Made by a program: the position numbers and the translations under genes
Shown here: positions 30,868 to 41,000 of the stretch, piece after piece
Numbering within the stretch: the stretch's first letter is position 1
Layout: each line of letters opens with the position of its first letter
Assembly (NCBI RefSeq): GCF_014395425.1
Contig: NZ_CP060711.1
Location: 62,001 to 126,000 of the forward strand
From: Thermomonas brevis
GTDB taxonomy: Bacteria > Pseudomonadota > Gammaproteobacteria > Xanthomonadales > Xanthomonadaceae
Reading direction: 5' to 3'
Length of the DNA stretch: 64,000 nt
Notes under the pieces: model-generated
The model's input: the letters and a program-made list of their open reading frames with translations, nothing else
What the model was told of the DNA's origin: nothing
Databases searched by the model: none

Positions 30868-31859
30868 GGCATTGGCAACGGGTTCTGGGGCGGACGGGTG
30901 GCGTGCACTTCGGTGATCTTCACCGCGTTCTTGCCGTTGTGGATGCCGAATTCGCCGGTGAACAGCGGCAGGTGCTCCACGTGCACCGGGATCTCGGGCT
31001 TGAGGTCGATCGGGATCACGTCGCCGACCTTCAGCCTGCTCAGTTCGCGCAGGCTGATCTGGCGGGTCGCGAGCATGCTGCTCAGCTCGACCTCGACGTC
31101 CTGCAGCTGCGCATGCAGGGCGTTGGTCCAGTTCTCGTCCTTCTCGACGCGGTCGCTCTGCACGCCGGCGTCGAGCTGCTCGCGGATCGGCTCCAGCATC
31201 GACCAGGGCAGGGCCAGGTGCAGCTCGCCGCCGCCGCCTTCCAGCTCGACGTGGAAGCGGCACACCACGATGTATTCGCGCGGGCTGATGATGTTGGCGA
31301 AATGCGGGTTGACCTCGGAGTTCATGTACTCGAACTCCACGTTCATCACCGGCGCCCACGCCTCGGCGAAGTCGGAGAAGGTCTGCTTCAGCAGCAGTTG
31401 GATCACCCGCATCTCGGTGGGCGTGAACTCGCGGCCCTCGATGCGGGTGTGGTACTTGCCGCTGCCGCCGAAGAAGTTGTCGACCACGGTGAAGATCAGC
31501 CGCGGCTCGAACATCACGATGCCGGTGCCGCGCAGCGGCTTCATCTTCACCAGGTTGAGGTTGGTCGGCACCTGCAGCGAATGGATGTATTCGCCGAAGC
31601 GGATCATGTCGATGCCGCGCACCGACAGGTCGGCCGAGCGCCGCAGCAGGTTGAACAGGCCGATCCGCCAGGTGCGCGCGAAGCGCTCGTTGATCATCTC
31701 CAGGGTCGGCAGGCGGCCGCGGATGATCCGTTCCTGGGTGGCGAAGTCGTAGGTGCGCGCCTCGCCCGGCGCGGGCGGCGGCTCGGTGTCCACCGCGCCC
31801 GAATCGACGCCGTGGAGGAGGGCGTCGATCTCGTCCTGGCTGAGCAGGTCGGTGGTCAT
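30864..31859 (-). CDS. fliM: FliM, motor switch protein
   Basis: The 331-residue product starts with the CheY-P-binding peptide LLSQDEIDALLHGV, followed by the middle domain (MIRFGEYIHSLQVPTNL, FGGSG, EFTPTEMRVIQLL) and the C-terminal SpoA-type domain that contacts FliN (LSRLKVGDVIPIDL). It lies 13 bases after fliL and overlaps the fliN start. Confidence 0.97.
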   Translation of the reverse strand: MTTDLLSQDEIDALLHGVDSGAVDTEPPPAPGEARTYDFATQERIIRGRLPTLEMINERFARTWRIGLFNLLRRSADLSVRGIDMIRFGEYIHSLQVPTNLNLVKMKPLRGTGIVMFEPRLIFTVVDNFFGGSGKYHTRIEGREFTPTEMRVIQLLLKQTFSDFAEAWAPVMNVEFEYMNSEVNPHFANIISPREYIVVCRFHVELEGGGGELHLALPWSMLEPIREQLDAGVQSDRVEKDENWTNALHAQLQDVEVELSSMLATRQISLRELSRLKVGDVIPIDLKPEIPVHVEHLPLFTGEFGIHNGKNAVKITEVHATRPPQNPLPMP

Positions 31860-31872
31860 CGTCTCTCCCCGC

Positions 31873-32394
31873 TTACTGGATCACGATGCTGGTGAACAGC
31901 AACGCGTCCACCTGGTTGGCGGCGTGCTGGGCCTTGAGGATGTTCTTCACCTCGGCCAGCGCCTGCCCCTGCAGGCGTTCCTTGCCGTTGCGGCCGTTCA
32001 GCTGCTGCGAGGTCTGCTGCCCGAACAGCAACAGCAGGCGGTTGCGGATGATCGGCGAATGCAGGGCGATCGCCGCGGCGGTGTCGGGGTCGCGCGTCTG
32101 CAGCTGCACGTCGGCCTGCAGGTAGCGCACGCCGTCGGTGTCGGCCAGGTTGACCACGAAGGCGGGGTCGAGCGCGATGTACTGCGGCGGCGCCAGCGGC
32201 TTGGCGCCGACCGGCTTGGACGGCTTGAGGAACCAGTAGGCCGCGCCACCGCCGCCGGCCAGCACGACCAGCAGCGCCGCGACGATCAGCAGCAGCTTCC
32301 TGGATTTCTTCTTCGGCGGCGGCGGCGTCCCGGCGGCGCCGGCGTTGGCGGGCGGGGCGGGTTTGGCGGGTGCTGCTGGCACGGGGCGATCCAT
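31873..32394 (-). CDS. fliL: FliL, flagellar basal body-associated protein
   Basis: The 173-residue product has a Pro/Ala-rich cytoplasmic leader, a KKKSRK stop before one membrane helix (LLLIVAALLVVLAG) and a periplasmic SPFH/stomatin-like FliL domain (YIALDPAFVVNL, RYLQADVQLQT). FliL surrounds the stator. I start at MDRPVPAAP: the upstream in-frame ATG at 32424 falls inside the predicted sigma54 promoter and would not be in the mRNA. It heads the long fliL-flhA run. Confidence 0.93.
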   Translation of the reverse strand: MDRPVPAAPAKPAPPANAGAAGTPPPPKKKSRKLLLIVAALLVVLAGGGGAAYWFLKPSKPVGAKPLAPPQYIALDPAFVVNLADTDGVRYLQADVQLQTRDPDTAAAIALHSPIIRNRLLLLFGQQTSQQLNGRNGKERLQGQALAEVKNILKAQHAANQVDALLFTSIVIQ

Positions 32395-32418
32395 CCTTGA
32401 ACGGGGCTCTGGGCCATA

Positions 32419-32435
32419 TTGCAAATCGCGTGCCG
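32419..32435 (-). promoter_or_regulatory. Sigma54 promoter of fliL
   Basis: CGGCAC-N5-TTGCAA matches the -24/-12 consensus (TGGCAC-N5-TTGCA) at all but the first base, with the GG and GC in the required spacing. The predicted start lies ~14 bases before the chosen fliL start. FleQ would be the natural activator. Confidence 0.8.
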
Positions 32436-32516
32436 GATTGCAATGGCGGGCCGCGTCGATGCGCCGTCGGCGGGGCGCCTACCGGGGCCGCGCACCGGCA
32501 GGCGCGCTATTGACGA

Positions 32517-33719
32517 TCAGGCGTAGACGTCGAGCAATCCGCGGGCGCGACGGAAATCCGGCGGCAGCGGGCTGCCCGGTTCCGAGGCCGACGACGCGGC
32601 CAGGCCGTCGCCGCTGCGGTGCGAAGCGCCGTCGCCCTGCTGCCCCTGGTCCTTCTGGGTCTGGCCCTGGCCGACGCCGGCGTGGGACAGCTGCAGGCCG
32701 TGCTGCCCGAGCATTTCGCGCAGGCGCGGCAGGCTGGCCTCCAGCGCCTGCCGGACTTCGGGCTGCGCGCTGTGGAACTCGGCGCGCACGTCGCTGCCGT
32801 CCAGGTGCAGGCGGATGTCGATCGCGCCGAGGTGCTCGGGCACGACCCGGATTTCGGCCTGGCCGATGCGCTGCCCGGCGAGCAGGGCAACGTGGCTGCC
32901 GAAGCGGTCGTCGTAGCCGGCGGCGGGATCGGCCGGCTGTTGCAGGATCGGCGGCTGCGCGGCGACGGGCGCGGCGGTCGCAGGCTGCGGCGCCGATGCG
33001 GCCTGCACCGCCTGCAGCGGCGCGAAGACAGGGGAGACGGCCGCGTCGCTCGCGCCGCGCGGCAGCGCCTGCGCGCCATCGTCGGCGGCAAGGGCGAACG
33101 CCGGCGCGAGAGTCGGCGCGGCCGGCTTGGCGGCGTCCGCCTGCGGCAGGACGAACCGCGCGACCGGCGCGGCATCGCGATCGGATTCGGTGGCGGCAAG
33201 GGGAAGACCGGACGCCGCTGCGGCGGGTGCGGCCGGCTGCGCGTTTTCGACGCCGACGGCGGGCGCGGGCTGCGCCGCGGCAGCGGCGGCCATCGCCTGC
33301 TGCAAGGGCAGGGCCGAGGGCGCTCCTTCGGCGGAAACGACAGGTGCAGCCGCATTCGCGGCAGAGGCCGCGGCCTGCGGCTGCGGCGCCGTCTGTAGCT
33401 GCGGCATCTGCGCCAGCACCACCGCCAGCGGATCGACGGCATCCGCGACGGCTTCGCCTGCCGCCGTCACCGACTTGGCCTTGCCGCCGCCCGCGCCGGC
33501 CAGCACCGACGCCACGGTTTTCGCCGCGTCCGCCGGCGCACCCAGCAGCAGATCGAACAGCAGGCCGGCATCGACCTCTGTGTCCGCCGGCGCGCCCGCT
33601 TCCGTCGCCAGGCCGGCCTGGGCCGGACGCGCCGCCGTCGCCGCTGCAACGCCGGTGGCCGCCGCCGGACCGGCAGCCGGCGCGGTCGGCAGCGGCAGGC
33701 TGCCCGGATTGCCCATCAT
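32517..33719 (-). CDS. fliK: FliK, flagellar hook-length control protein
   Basis: The 400-residue product is mostly Ala/Pro/Gln-rich low-complexity sequence, as usual for FliK, with the conserved C-terminal domain around ALLAGQRIGQAEIRVVPEHL, IDIRLHLDG and ALEASLPRLREMLGQHGLQL. That domain contacts FlhB to switch export specificity when the hook is complete. The first of two adjacent ATGs overlaps the fliJ stop. About 120 bases with the fliL promoter separate it from fliL. Confidence 0.92.
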   Translation of the reverse strand: MMGNPGSLPLPTAPAAGPAAATGVAAATAARPAQAGLATEAGAPADTEVDAGLLFDLLLGAPADAAKTVASVLAGAGGGKAKSVTAAGEAVADAVDPLAVVLAQMPQLQTAPQPQAAASAANAAAPVVSAEGAPSALPLQQAMAAAAAAQPAPAVGVENAQPAAPAAAASGLPLAATESDRDAAPVARFVLPQADAAKPAAPTLAPAFALAADDGAQALPRGASDAAVSPVFAPLQAVQAASAPQPATAAPVAAQPPILQQPADPAAGYDDRFGSHVALLAGQRIGQAEIRVVPEHLGAIDIRLHLDGSDVRAEFHSAQPEVRQALEASLPRLREMLGQHGLQLSHAGVGQGQTQKDQGQQGDGASHRSGDGLAASSASEPGSPLPPDFRRARGLLDVYA

Positions 33720-34165
33720 GGCTCGCTCCCTTCCTGCGCGCTGCGCACGCGGCGCGCGCCCAGGTCGTCCAGCTCGCGCTGCTCGCGGCGGTCGGCCACG
33801 CGCGATTCCTCGGCGCGGTAGCTGGCGGCCAGTTGCTCCAGCACCTTGTTGTCGCGGCTGGCCAGCATCAGCCGGGCGCGTTCCACCTCGCAGTTCTGGC
33901 GCGAGGAATCGACCACCTGCGCCTGCTGTTCCAAGGCGGTGTCGAGCTTGGCGCGGAAGGCGACGTGGTTCGCCAGCATTGCCGGCGCCAGCGTGCCGCC
34001 GCTGGCGGGCGCGACGCGGTAGGCGTCGGCGTATTCCTTGAGCATGTCGAAGCGCTGCTGCTGCTCGGCCAGCGCCTTGTCGCGCTCGGCCAATTGCTTG
34101 GCGACCGCGTCCTGGCGTTGCTGGGTGACGCGCAGCAGGGGATCGAGGCGTTGCGATCGGGTCAT
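33716..34165 (-). CDS. fliJ: FliJ, export apparatus stalk protein
   Basis: The 149-residue product is an almost continuous charged coiled coil ([20 protein letters not shown] and following). FliJ sits in the FliI hexamer and links it to FlhA. Sequence conservation in the family is low, so the call depends on length, coiled-coil character and the fliI-fliJ-fliK order. It overlaps both neighbours by four bases. Confidence 0.9.
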   Translation of the reverse strand: MTRSQRLDPLLRVTQQRQDAVAKQLAERDKALAEQQQRFDMLKEYADAYRVAPASGGTLAPAMLANHVAFRAKLDTALEQQAQVVDSSRQNCEVERARLMLASRDNKVLEQLAASYRAEESRVADRREQRELDDLGARRVRSAQEGSEP

Positions 34166-35544
34166 GGGGCGATCTCCGGTTCGCCGTCGAGCAGACGGGC
34201 GAGGGCATTGCGGCTTTCTTCGACGGTGGCCGATTCGGCCACGTCCTGGCCGAGGAACTGCAGGATCTGCGGCCACAGCGCCAGCGCGTCGTCCACCAGC
34301 GGATCGTTGCCGCGCTGGTAGGCGCCGATGGCGATCAGGTCGCGCTGGGCGTTGTAGGCGGCCATCAATTGCTTGAGCCGGCGGATGCGCGCGCGCCACG
34401 CCGGATCGGTGATGTCCTGCATGACGCGGCTGACTGAGACTTCCACGTCGATGGCCGGATACAGGCCGGCGTCGGCGATCCGGCGGGTCAGCACGATATG
34501 GCCGTCGAGGATGGCGCGGGCGGCGTCGGCGATGGGTTCCTGCTGGTCGTCGCCCTCGGTCAGCACGGTGTAGAAGGCGGTGATCGAGCCGCGCCCGTCG
34601 GCGCCGTTGCCGGCGCGCTCCACCAGCGCCGGCAGGCGCGCGAACACCGACGGCGGATAGCCGCGCGTGGTCGGCGGCTCGCCGACCGACAGGCCGATTT
34701 CGCGCTGGGCATGGGCGAAGCGGGTGAGCGAATCCATGAGCAGCAGCACATGCAAGCCCTGGTCCCGGAACCACTCGGCGATGGCAGTGGCGCGCAGCGC
34801 GCCGTGCAGGCGCGCCAGCGGCGGCCGGTCGGCCGGGGCGGCGACCACCACCGAACGGCGCAGGCCCTCCGCGCCCAACGTGCTTTCGACGAAATCGCGC
34901 ACTTCGCGGCCACGCTCGCCGATCAGGCCCACCACAATGACGTCGGCGGCGGTATAGCGGGTCATCATGCCGAGCAGCGTCGATTTGCCGACGCCGGAGC
35001 CGGCGAACAGGCCGATGCGCTGGCCGCGCCCGATCGGCAGCAGCGCGTTGATCGCGCGCACGCCGACGTCCAGCGAACGGGTGATCGGCTCGCGCATCAG
35101 CGGGTTGATCTGCACGCCGGCCAGGCCGACGAAATCCTCCGCGCGCAGCGGCGGGCGGCCGTCCAGCGGCACCCCGTCGCTGTCGATGACGCGGCCCAGC
35201 AGGCCTTCGCCCACCGCCACTTCGCCGCGGCTCGATCCGGTGAGGACGCGCGCGTTCGGCAGCAGGCCGGACAGGTCGGAGGTGGGCATCAGGAAGGTGC
35301 GGTCGCCGGCGAAGCCGACCACCTCAGCGTCCACCCAGCGTCCTCCGGTGCTTTCCACGCTGCACCGCGCGCCCAGCGGGGCGCTGCAACCAGTGGCTTC
35401 CAGAGTCAGACCGACCGCGCGGCGCAGCACGCCTTCGCGGACCATGCCCAGCGCGTCGATGCGCGAGGCGTCCATGTCGCGCAGGCGCATCGCCAGCCGC
35501 AGGCTGCGAGCCTCGTCCCATTGCGCGGCGGCGATGTTGCTCAT
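34162..35544 (-). CDS. fliI: FliI, flagellar export ATPase
   Basis: The 460-residue product is an F1-beta-like ATPase with Walker A AGSGVGKS at residues 181-188, the [13 protein letters not shown] catalytic Glu region, and the Walker B strand ending in [11 protein letters not shown]. It powers and orders entry of substrates into the export gate with FliH and FliJ. Start ATG follows a 118-base gap after fliH. Confidence 0.96.
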   Translation of the reverse strand: MSNIAAAQWDEARSLRLAMRLRDMDASRIDALGMVREGVLRRAVGLTLEATGCSAPLGARCSVESTGGRWVDAEVVGFAGDRTFLMPTSDLSGLLPNARVLTGSSRGEVAVGEGLLGRVIDSDGVPLDGRPPLRAEDFVGLAGVQINPLMREPITRSLDVGVRAINALLPIGRGQRIGLFAGSGVGKSTLLGMMTRYTAADVIVVGLIGERGREVRDFVESTLGAEGLRRSVVVAAPADRPPLARLHGALRATAIAEWFRDQGLHVLLLMDSLTRFAHAQREIGLSVGEPPTTRGYPPSVFARLPALVERAGNGADGRGSITAFYTVLTEGDDQQEPIADAARAILDGHIVLTRRIADAGLYPAIDVEVSVSRVMQDITDPAWRARIRRLKQLMAAYNAQRDLIAIGAYQRGNDPLVDDALALWPQILQFLGQDVAESATVEESRNALARLLDGEPEIAP

Positions 35545-35662
35545 CGGCTTCCTCCCGCAAGGCTGGATGCCGTGACCCCTGCCGAACCGCGACGCCCGTC
35601 ACGGTTCCCTGCGCCTATCCAGCGCCTTTTTCCGGCAAAGCGCAAGGGGGACGTTCGCCCGC
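35545..35662. other. fliH-fliI intergenic gap with inverted repeat
   Basis: Where fliH and fliI usually nearly touch, there are 118 non-coding bases. CCGTGAC (35570-35576) and GTCACGG (35598-35604) form a seven-pair inverted repeat with a 21-base loop. No terminator T run and no promoter with correct spacing were seen; a CGGCAT...TTGC pair is present, but its spacing is one base too long for sigma54. Confidence 0.45.
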
Positions 35663-36250
35663 TCACCTGTCGCCCCCGGCCGCGATCTTCTGCAATGCGG
35701 CGTTGAGGCGCGCCGACAGGCTGCCGTCGATGCGCACGCTGTCCGCGTGCAGGCGCAGGTCGCCGCGCGCCAAGGTGGCGTCGCCGCTCATGCGCACGCC
35801 TTCCAGCGTCAGCAGCTGCGGGGTGAGCATCGCGAGGTCGTCCGGATGCAGGCGCAGTTCCACCTGCCGGTGGTCGCTGCCGGCGATTTCCAGCGCTTCG
35901 CGCACCAGCGTTTCCAGCAGTTCGGGCTCGGCGGCGTAGCTGCGGCCGAGCAGGGCGCCGGCGATGCGCACGGCCAGGTCGCCGAGCGCGTCGCCGACTT
36001 CCGCGTCCAGCCGCGCCAGCGGGCGGGTGAACGCGTCCAGGATGCCTTCCATCTGCGCGGCGATGCGGCGGATTTCGGCCTGCCCGGCGGCGGCGCCCTC
36101 GGCGTGTCCGCGCGCATAGCCCTCCGCGTACGCGGCTTCCTCGATGGCCTGCACTTCCTCGACGCTGGGCATGTGCCGCTCGGGCTGCGGCGGAGGCGGC
36201 GGGGGCGGCGGCGCCAGTTCCGGGGCAGCCCAGCGCACTGCGTCGCTCAT
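35663..36250 (-). CDS. fliH: FliH, export ATPase regulator
   Basis: The 195-residue product has a Pro-rich leader, the glycine-spaced helix typical of FliH (AYAEGYARGHAEGAAAGQ, GxxxG-type repeats) and the V-ATPase-E-like C-terminal domain (LVREALEIAGSDHRQVEL, IDGSLSARLNAAL). FliH dimers bind FliI and control its activity. Its ATGA start overlaps the fliG stop. Confidence 0.93.
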   Translation of the reverse strand: MSDAVRWAAPELAPPPPPPPPQPERHMPSVEEVQAIEEAAYAEGYARGHAEGAAAGQAEIRRIAAQMEGILDAFTRPLARLDAEVGDALGDLAVRIAGALLGRSYAAEPELLETLVREALEIAGSDHRQVELRLHPDDLAMLTPQLLTLEGVRMSGDATLARGDLRLHADSVRIDGSLSARLNAALQKIAAGGDR

Positions 36251-37248
36251 ACGAAGACCTCGGCCTTGACCGCCAGCTGGATGGTCCCGTCATCGGCCAT
36301 CTTGCGCACGATGGTGAGGATTTCCTTCTGCGCGGCCTCGACCTCGGCCAGCCGCACCGGCCCGCGCGCCTCCATGTCTTCGACCAGCATTTCGGCAGCG
36401 CGCTGCGACATGTTGGAGGTGATCTTCTCGCGCACCTTGGCGTCGGCGCCGCGCAGCGCCAGCGCCAGCTTGTCGGCGGGCACTTCGCGCAGCACGGTCT
36501 GCATCGCGCGGTCGTCGATCTCGGCCAGGTTGTCGAACACGAACATCAGGTCGCGGATGCGGCCGGTCAGCGGTTCGTCGATCTGGGAGATGGCGCCGAG
36601 GATCACTTCGTCCTGGCCGCCGTCCATGAAGTTGAGGATGTTGGCCGCGACCCGGATGCCGCCGATGGTCGAGGACTTCAGGTTCTGGTTGCCGGCGAAC
36701 TGCTTGGCCATCACGTCGTTGAGCTCGTTGAGCGCGTGCGGCGGGATGCCGTCCAGGGTGGCGATGCGGATCAGCACGTCGGCGCGGGTGCGCTCGGGCA
36801 GGAACTTCAGCGCCTCGGCGGCCTGGTCGCCGTCCAGGTGCGAGAGCACGATGGCGATGATCTGCGGATGCTCGTTGCGCACCAAGTCGGCGATGGCGCG
36901 CGGCTCCATCCACTTCAGCGTGTCCAGGCCGGTGGTGTTGCGGCCCAGCAGGATGCGGTCGATCAGGCTGCTGGCGCGTTCCTCGCCCAGCGCCTGCACC
37001 AGCACGCTGCGCACGTATTCGTCGGCGCCGCTGCCGATGTTCGGCTGTTCGAGCGTGTTGACGAACTCGTCGATCACCTTCTCGACTTCCTGCCGCGACA
37101 CGCCGCCGACCGAGGTCATCGCCACGCCCAGCTTCTGCACTTCCTTGGCGCCCATGTGCTTGAGCACTTCGGCCGCCTGCTGTTCGCCCAGCGACAGCAG
37201 CACCACGGCCGCGCGCTGCACGCCGGAGAGGGCGTACTGTTCAGTCAT
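36247..37248 (-). CDS. fliG: FliG, rotor-stator interface protein
   Basis: The 333-residue product has the FliG N domain (AAVVLLSLGEQQAAEVLKHM), the EHPQ motif region (NEHPQIIAIVLSHLDGDQAA) and the C-terminal torque helix with charged residues (IDDRAMQTVLREVPADKLAL, RGADAKVREKI). It joins the MS ring to the C ring and receives torque from the stators. It overlaps the fliF end by eight bases. Confidence 0.97.
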   Translation of the reverse strand: MTEQYALSGVQRAAVVLLSLGEQQAAEVLKHMGAKEVQKLGVAMTSVGGVSRQEVEKVIDEFVNTLEQPNIGSGADEYVRSVLVQALGEERASSLIDRILLGRNTTGLDTLKWMEPRAIADLVRNEHPQIIAIVLSHLDGDQAAEALKFLPERTRADVLIRIATLDGIPPHALNELNDVMAKQFAGNQNLKSSTIGGIRVAANILNFMDGGQDEVILGAISQIDEPLTGRIRDLMFVFDNLAEIDDRAMQTVLREVPADKLALALRGADAKVREKITSNMSQRAAEMLVEDMEARGPVRLAEVEAAQKEILTIVRKMADDGTIQLAVKAEVFV

Positions 37249-38917
37249 CGGCGTTCACCAGATCGCGCACCACGGCGGCGACGCGCTTGGAATCGACGTT
37301 CACGGCGTCGCGCGCCACCTGCACCTTTTCCTCGAAATTGGCGCGCGCCAGCGAACGCTCCTGGGTCAGCGCCGGCGTCAGCACGCGTTCCTCCTGGTCC
37401 TGCATGTGCGTCACCTCGATTTCCTGCGTTTCGTGCTTGATCGCCACCTTCGGCGTGGTCAGGGCGCGGAAGGCCGGGCGCAGCACGAACCACACTACCG
37501 CCAGCACCGCCAGGCCGCCAAGCAGGGTGCGCAGCAGGTCGCGGGCGCGCGGATTCTCCCAGATCGGCAGCGGGTCGGACTTGGCTTCCGGCTGCCGCGC
37601 GAACGGGGAATTGACCACGGTGACCACGTCGCCGCGCTGCGCGTCGAAGCCGATCGCCTGCTGCACCAGCGACTGGATGCGCTGGATCTCCTGCGCGTTC
37701 AGGGCGCGCTCGGCCGCGGGCTTGCCGTTCGCGGCCGGCGCGCCGGGCAGGTTGTCCACCAGCACCGCGGCGGTCACCCGGCGCACGCGGCCCGGCGCCT
37801 GGCGGGTATGGGTCAGGGTGCGGTCGATCTCGTAGTTGCGCACCGCGCTGCGCGAGCCGTTGCCGGCCGCGGCGGTGCGGTTGGCGTCGGCCTGCGCGTT
37901 CGGTTGCTGCTGCGCGTTGGCCGGGTTGGCCGGGTTGGCGGCGTTCGCCGCGGCGGCCGGCGTGTTGCTGGCGCTGCCCGGCACGCCCTGCGGCGGCGCG
38001 GCGGCGGCGAGGTTGCCGGTTTCCGACACCTGCTCGCTGCGCACGATGGCCGGATCGGGGCCGTACTTCTCGCGCGCTTCCTCGGTCTGGTTGAAGTCCA
38101 TGTCCACGCTGACCTCGGCGCGCACGCGGCCGGGGCCGGTCATCGGCTCCAGCAGCTCCTGGATGCGGCGCACGAACACGCTTTCCTGGCGGCGCTGCTG
38201 CTCGAACTGCTTGGCGCTGACGGCGGCGTCGCTGTCGGGATCGGCGTTGGAGAGCAGGCGGCCGAACTGGTCGACCACGGTCACGTTGCCGGCCGGCAGG
38301 CCGGGGATGGACGAGGACACCAGGTGCACGATGGCGTCCACCTGGCCCTGTTCCAGCGTAGCGCCGCTCTGCAATTGCAGCACCACCGAGGCGCTGGCCG
38401 GCTCCTTCTGGCGGGTGAAGGCGGACGGCTTGGGCATCGCCAGGTGCACGCGCGCCTCGCGGACCGGGCGCAGGTTGGTGATGGTGCGGGCCAGCTCGGT
38501 TTCCAGCGCGTGCTGGTAGCGCGCGTTCTCGACGAACTGGCTGGTGCCGAAGCCCTGGTCGCCTTCCATCGTGGCGAAGCCGCGGTCGGCGGACGCGCCG
38601 ATCCCGCCGGAGGCCAGCGCCATCCGCGCCTCGCCCATGCGGTCCTCCGGCACCGACAGCATGCCGGTGCCCGGATCGATCTTGAACGGCACCTGCGCGG
38701 TACGCAGCACGTCGCGGGCCTCGCTGGCGGTCTTGGCGTCCAGGTCCGGCAGCGGCACGTAGGCGGGCTTCTGGGTCCAGAAGAACAGCCACAGGCCCAG
38801 CGCGATGGCGGCGGCCACCGTGCCCAGCGTCAGCAGCTGGCGGACCACCGGGATGTCCTGCAGGCGGCCGAGGTTCTTCAGGCTTTCGGTGGTTTTCGGG
38901 AGGGCGATGGCGCTCAT
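37241..38917 (-). CDS. fliF: FliF, flagellar MS-ring protein
   Basis: The 558-residue product has an N-terminal membrane helix (QLLTLGTVAAAIALGLWLFF), the ring-building domains (YVPLPDLDAKTASEARDVL; ENARYQHALETELARTI; ARVHLAMPKPSAF), a Gly/Ala/Asn-rich loop, a C-terminal membrane helix (LLGGLAVLAVVWFVLRPAF) and the FliG-binding tail (VRDLVNADD). It is the first ring assembled. Confidence 0.97.
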   Translation of the reverse strand: MSAIALPKTTESLKNLGRLQDIPVVRQLLTLGTVAAAIALGLWLFFWTQKPAYVPLPDLDAKTASEARDVLRTAQVPFKIDPGTGMLSVPEDRMGEARMALASGGIGASADRGFATMEGDQGFGTSQFVENARYQHALETELARTITNLRPVREARVHLAMPKPSAFTRQKEPASASVVLQLQSGATLEQGQVDAIVHLVSSSIPGLPAGNVTVVDQFGRLLSNADPDSDAAVSAKQFEQQRRQESVFVRRIQELLEPMTGPGRVRAEVSVDMDFNQTEEAREKYGPDPAIVRSEQVSETGNLAAAAPPQGVPGSASNTPAAAANAANPANPANAQQQPNAQADANRTAAAGNGSRSAVRNYEIDRTLTHTRQAPGRVRRVTAAVLVDNLPGAPAANGKPAAERALNAQEIQRIQSLVQQAIGFDAQRGDVVTVVNSPFARQPEAKSDPLPIWENPRARDLLRTLLGGLAVLAVVWFVLRPAFRALTTPKVAIKHETQEIEVTHMQDQEERVLTPALTQERSLARANFEEKVQVARDAVNVDSKRVAAVVRDLVNADD

Positions 38918-38973
38918 GGTCGGGGGCGTGGTTCCGGGTTCTGCATTCGATGGTCAGCAACGGCGGGCGGCCG

Positions 38974-39330
38974 TCAGACCGGCATGTTCATCACGTCCTG
39001 GTAGGCCTGGACGAGGCGGTTGCGCACTTCCACGGCGGCTTTGAAGGCGACCTGGGACTGCTGCATGGCCACCATCACCCGCGCCAGGTCGGCGCGCGGA
39101 TCGCCCATCTCGAACGCCTGCTGCAGCGCGCCGGCCTCGTTCTGCGCCTGGCTCACCCCGTCGATGGCGTTGCTCAGAGTCTGCTGGAAGCTGGAGCGGG
39201 CGGGCGCGCCGACGTCGATGGCGCCGGACGGGCGGGCATCGCCCGCCGCGGCCGGGTTGCCCAGCGGCCCGAGCGTCCGCGCTTCGTGGGCGCGGATCTG
39301 GGAGAGGATCGAGCTGATGGCGTCGGTCAT
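38974..39330 (-). CDS. fliE: FliE, hook-basal body junction protein
   Basis: The 118-residue product ends with the conserved FliE helix pair (ARVMVAMQQSQVAFKAAVEV, RNRLVQAYQDVMNMPV). FliE links the MS ring to the rod. I start at MTDAISSILSQI, ~25 bases after the expected start of the sigma54 transcript; the upstream in-frame ATG overlaps that promoter. It leads the fliE-fliK operon. Confidence 0.94.
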   Translation of the reverse strand: MTDAISSILSQIRAHEARTLGPLGNPAAAGDARPSGAIDVGAPARSSFQQTLSNAIDGVSQAQNEAGALQQAFEMGDPRADLARVMVAMQQSQVAFKAAVEVRNRLVQAYQDVMNMPV

Positions 39331-39364
39331 CCGGGCGGTGGGAAAGGAAAGCCTGCCGCCCACG

Positions 39365-39381
39365 ATGCAAGACATGTGCCA
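39365..39381 (-). promoter_or_regulatory. Sigma54 promoter of the fliE operon
   Basis: TGGCAC-ATGTC-TTGCAT is a perfect match to the sigma54 -24/-12 consensus with correct spacing. It lies in the 203-base gap after fleQ and should start RNA about 25 bases before fliE. Confidence 0.92.
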
Positions 39382-39533
39382 TGACCCCGCCGGATGGCGC
39401 CCGGAATGGCGTCAGGCTTGAGGTTTGGCCGAAGCGCGCTTCGACCCTTGAAGTCGCGTTGCAGGAAGCGCCGGGAACCCGTCGCTCCGGGTCGCGGGAG
39501 GTGAAGCTGTCAGGCGGGGAGGCCCGCGCCCGT

Positions 39534-41000
39534 TCAGGATTCGCCGGCGCCGTCGTCCGACGCGCTGCCGCGGCCGATGCCGTACTTGCGCAGTTTTTCC
39601 AGCAGGGTGGTGCGGCGCAGTCCCAGCAGGGGCGCGGCATGGGCGACCACGCCGCCGCTCTGCTGCAGGGCCTGGCGGATCAGCTCGTTCTCGATCTCGG
39701 CGATGTGCTGGCGCAGGTCCAGCCCGCCGGCGGGCAGCGACACCAGCGGCGACAGCGCGCTCGGGTCGGGCGGCAGCGCGGCCGGCTGCATCGGCGGCAG
39801 CTGATCCTCGCGCGGCGGCGCGGCATGCCGCAGCATGTCCTCGGGGATGGCCGCCCGGTAGCGCGCCGGCAGGTCGGCGATGCCGACCCGGCCGTCCGGG
39901 CTCAGCACCGCCAGCCGCTCCAGCAGGTTGCTCAGCTCGCGGACGTTGCCCGGCCAGCCGTAGTGCTGGAGCGCCGCGATCACGTCCTCGGAGAGGCTCA
40001 CCCGGCCGCGGCCGGCGTCTGCGAGCTGGCGGGTGATTGCCGCCACCAGGTCCGGCAGATCGTCGCCGCGCTCGCGCAGCGCCGGCATTTCGATGGGGAA
40101 GACGTTGAGGCGGTAGAACAAGTCCTCGCGGAACCTGCCGTCGGCGATGTGCGCTTCCAGATTGCGGTGGGTCGCCGCCACCACCCGCACGTCGCAGGTG
40201 ATCGGCGCGCCGCCGCCGACGCGCTCGAACACGCGCTCCTGCAGCACCCGCAGCAATTTGACCTGCATCGCCATCGGCATGTCGCCGATCTCGTCCAGCA
40301 GCAGGGTGCCGCCCTCGGCCATCTCGAAGCGGCCCTTGCGCTGAGTCAGCGCGCCGGTGAACGCGCCCTTTTCGTGGCCGAACAGCTCGCTTTCCAGCAG
40401 ATCGGGCGGGATCGCGCCGCAGTTGATCGCGACGAAGGGCTTGTCCTTGCGTGGCGAGCGCGCGTGGATGGCACGCGCCGCGACCTCCTTGCCGGTGCCG
40501 GATTCGCCGAGGATCAGCACGGTGGTGTCGAAGCGCGCCACCTGGTCGATCATCCGGTTCAGCCGCTGCACTGCCGAGCTACGGCCGGTCGGCCCGACCT
40601 GCGGGATCTCGCGCCGCTCGTCGTCGTCCATGCGCTTGATGCTGGCCCGGCGCAGCACGTCCTGCAGCTGGTTGCGGCGGATCGGATAGTCCAGCGGCCA
40701 CACCATTTCCGGGTGCAGCCGGCCGCGCCAGCCGGCATCGCCGGCGGGCGCGGGCAGGGCGATCACCGGTGGATGCAGCGGCTGGCGGGACAACCAGTCG
40801 GCGAACGCGTCCCAAGCGGCGGGGTCGCCCACGTCGCCGGCGATCACCGCCACCCAGTCGGTGGCGCGCGCCTTGTCCAGGTTGATGTCGGCGGCGTCGG
40901 CGACGATGCGCGGGGTGAAATCCATGAAGTCGAGCAGCGTCGCCAGCCGCTCGGTGCGGGCGTCGTCGGCGTCGACCACCAGGATGCGCGATTCGCTCAT
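39534..41000 (-). CDS. fleQ: FleQ, sigma54-dependent flagellar master activator
   Basis: The 488-residue activator has an N-terminal FleQ-type receiver-like domain (to ~120), the AAA+ domain with Walker A GESGTGKE (165-172), the sigma54-contact loop GAFTGA (212-217) and Walker [12 protein letters not shown]. The C-terminal Fis-type helix-turn-helix is near [20 protein letters not shown]. FleQ binds cyclic di-GMP in relatives and activates sigma54 flagellar promoters; several candidate targets lie in this window. It overlaps the receiver gene upstream by four bases. Confidence 0.95.
   Translation of the reverse strand: MSESRILVVDADDARTERLATLLDFMDFTPRIVADAADINLDKARATDWVAVIAGDVGDPAAWDAFADWLSRQPLHPPVIALPAPAGDAGWRGRLHPEMVWPLDYPIRRNQLQDVLRRASIKRMDDDERREIPQVGPTGRSSAVQRLNRMIDQVARFDTTVLILGESGTGKEVAARAIHARSPRKDKPFVAINCGAIPPDLLESELFGHEKGAFTGALTQRKGRFEMAEGGTLLLDEIGDMPMAMQVKLLRVLQERVFERVGGGAPITCDVRVVAATHRNLEAHIADGRFREDLFYRLNVFPIEMPALRERGDDLPDLVAAITRQLADAGRGRVSLSEDVIAALQHYGWPGNVRELSNLLERLAVLSPDGRVGIADLPARYRAAIPEDMLRHAAPPREDQLPPMQPAALPPDPSALSPLVSLPAGGLDLRQHIAEIENELIRQALQQSGGVVAHAAPLLGLRRTTLLEKLRKYGIGRGSASDDGAGES

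Noticed and set aside
32395..32424. Longer FliL starting at 32424
   Set aside because: That ATG lies within the predicted sigma54 -12 element, so it would be upstream of the transcript start.
35545..35662. Sigma54 promoter for fliI in the fliH-fliI gap
   Set aside because: CGGCAT and TTGC are present on the minus strand, but GG and GC are 11 bases apart instead of 10, a spacing sigma54 does not tolerate well.
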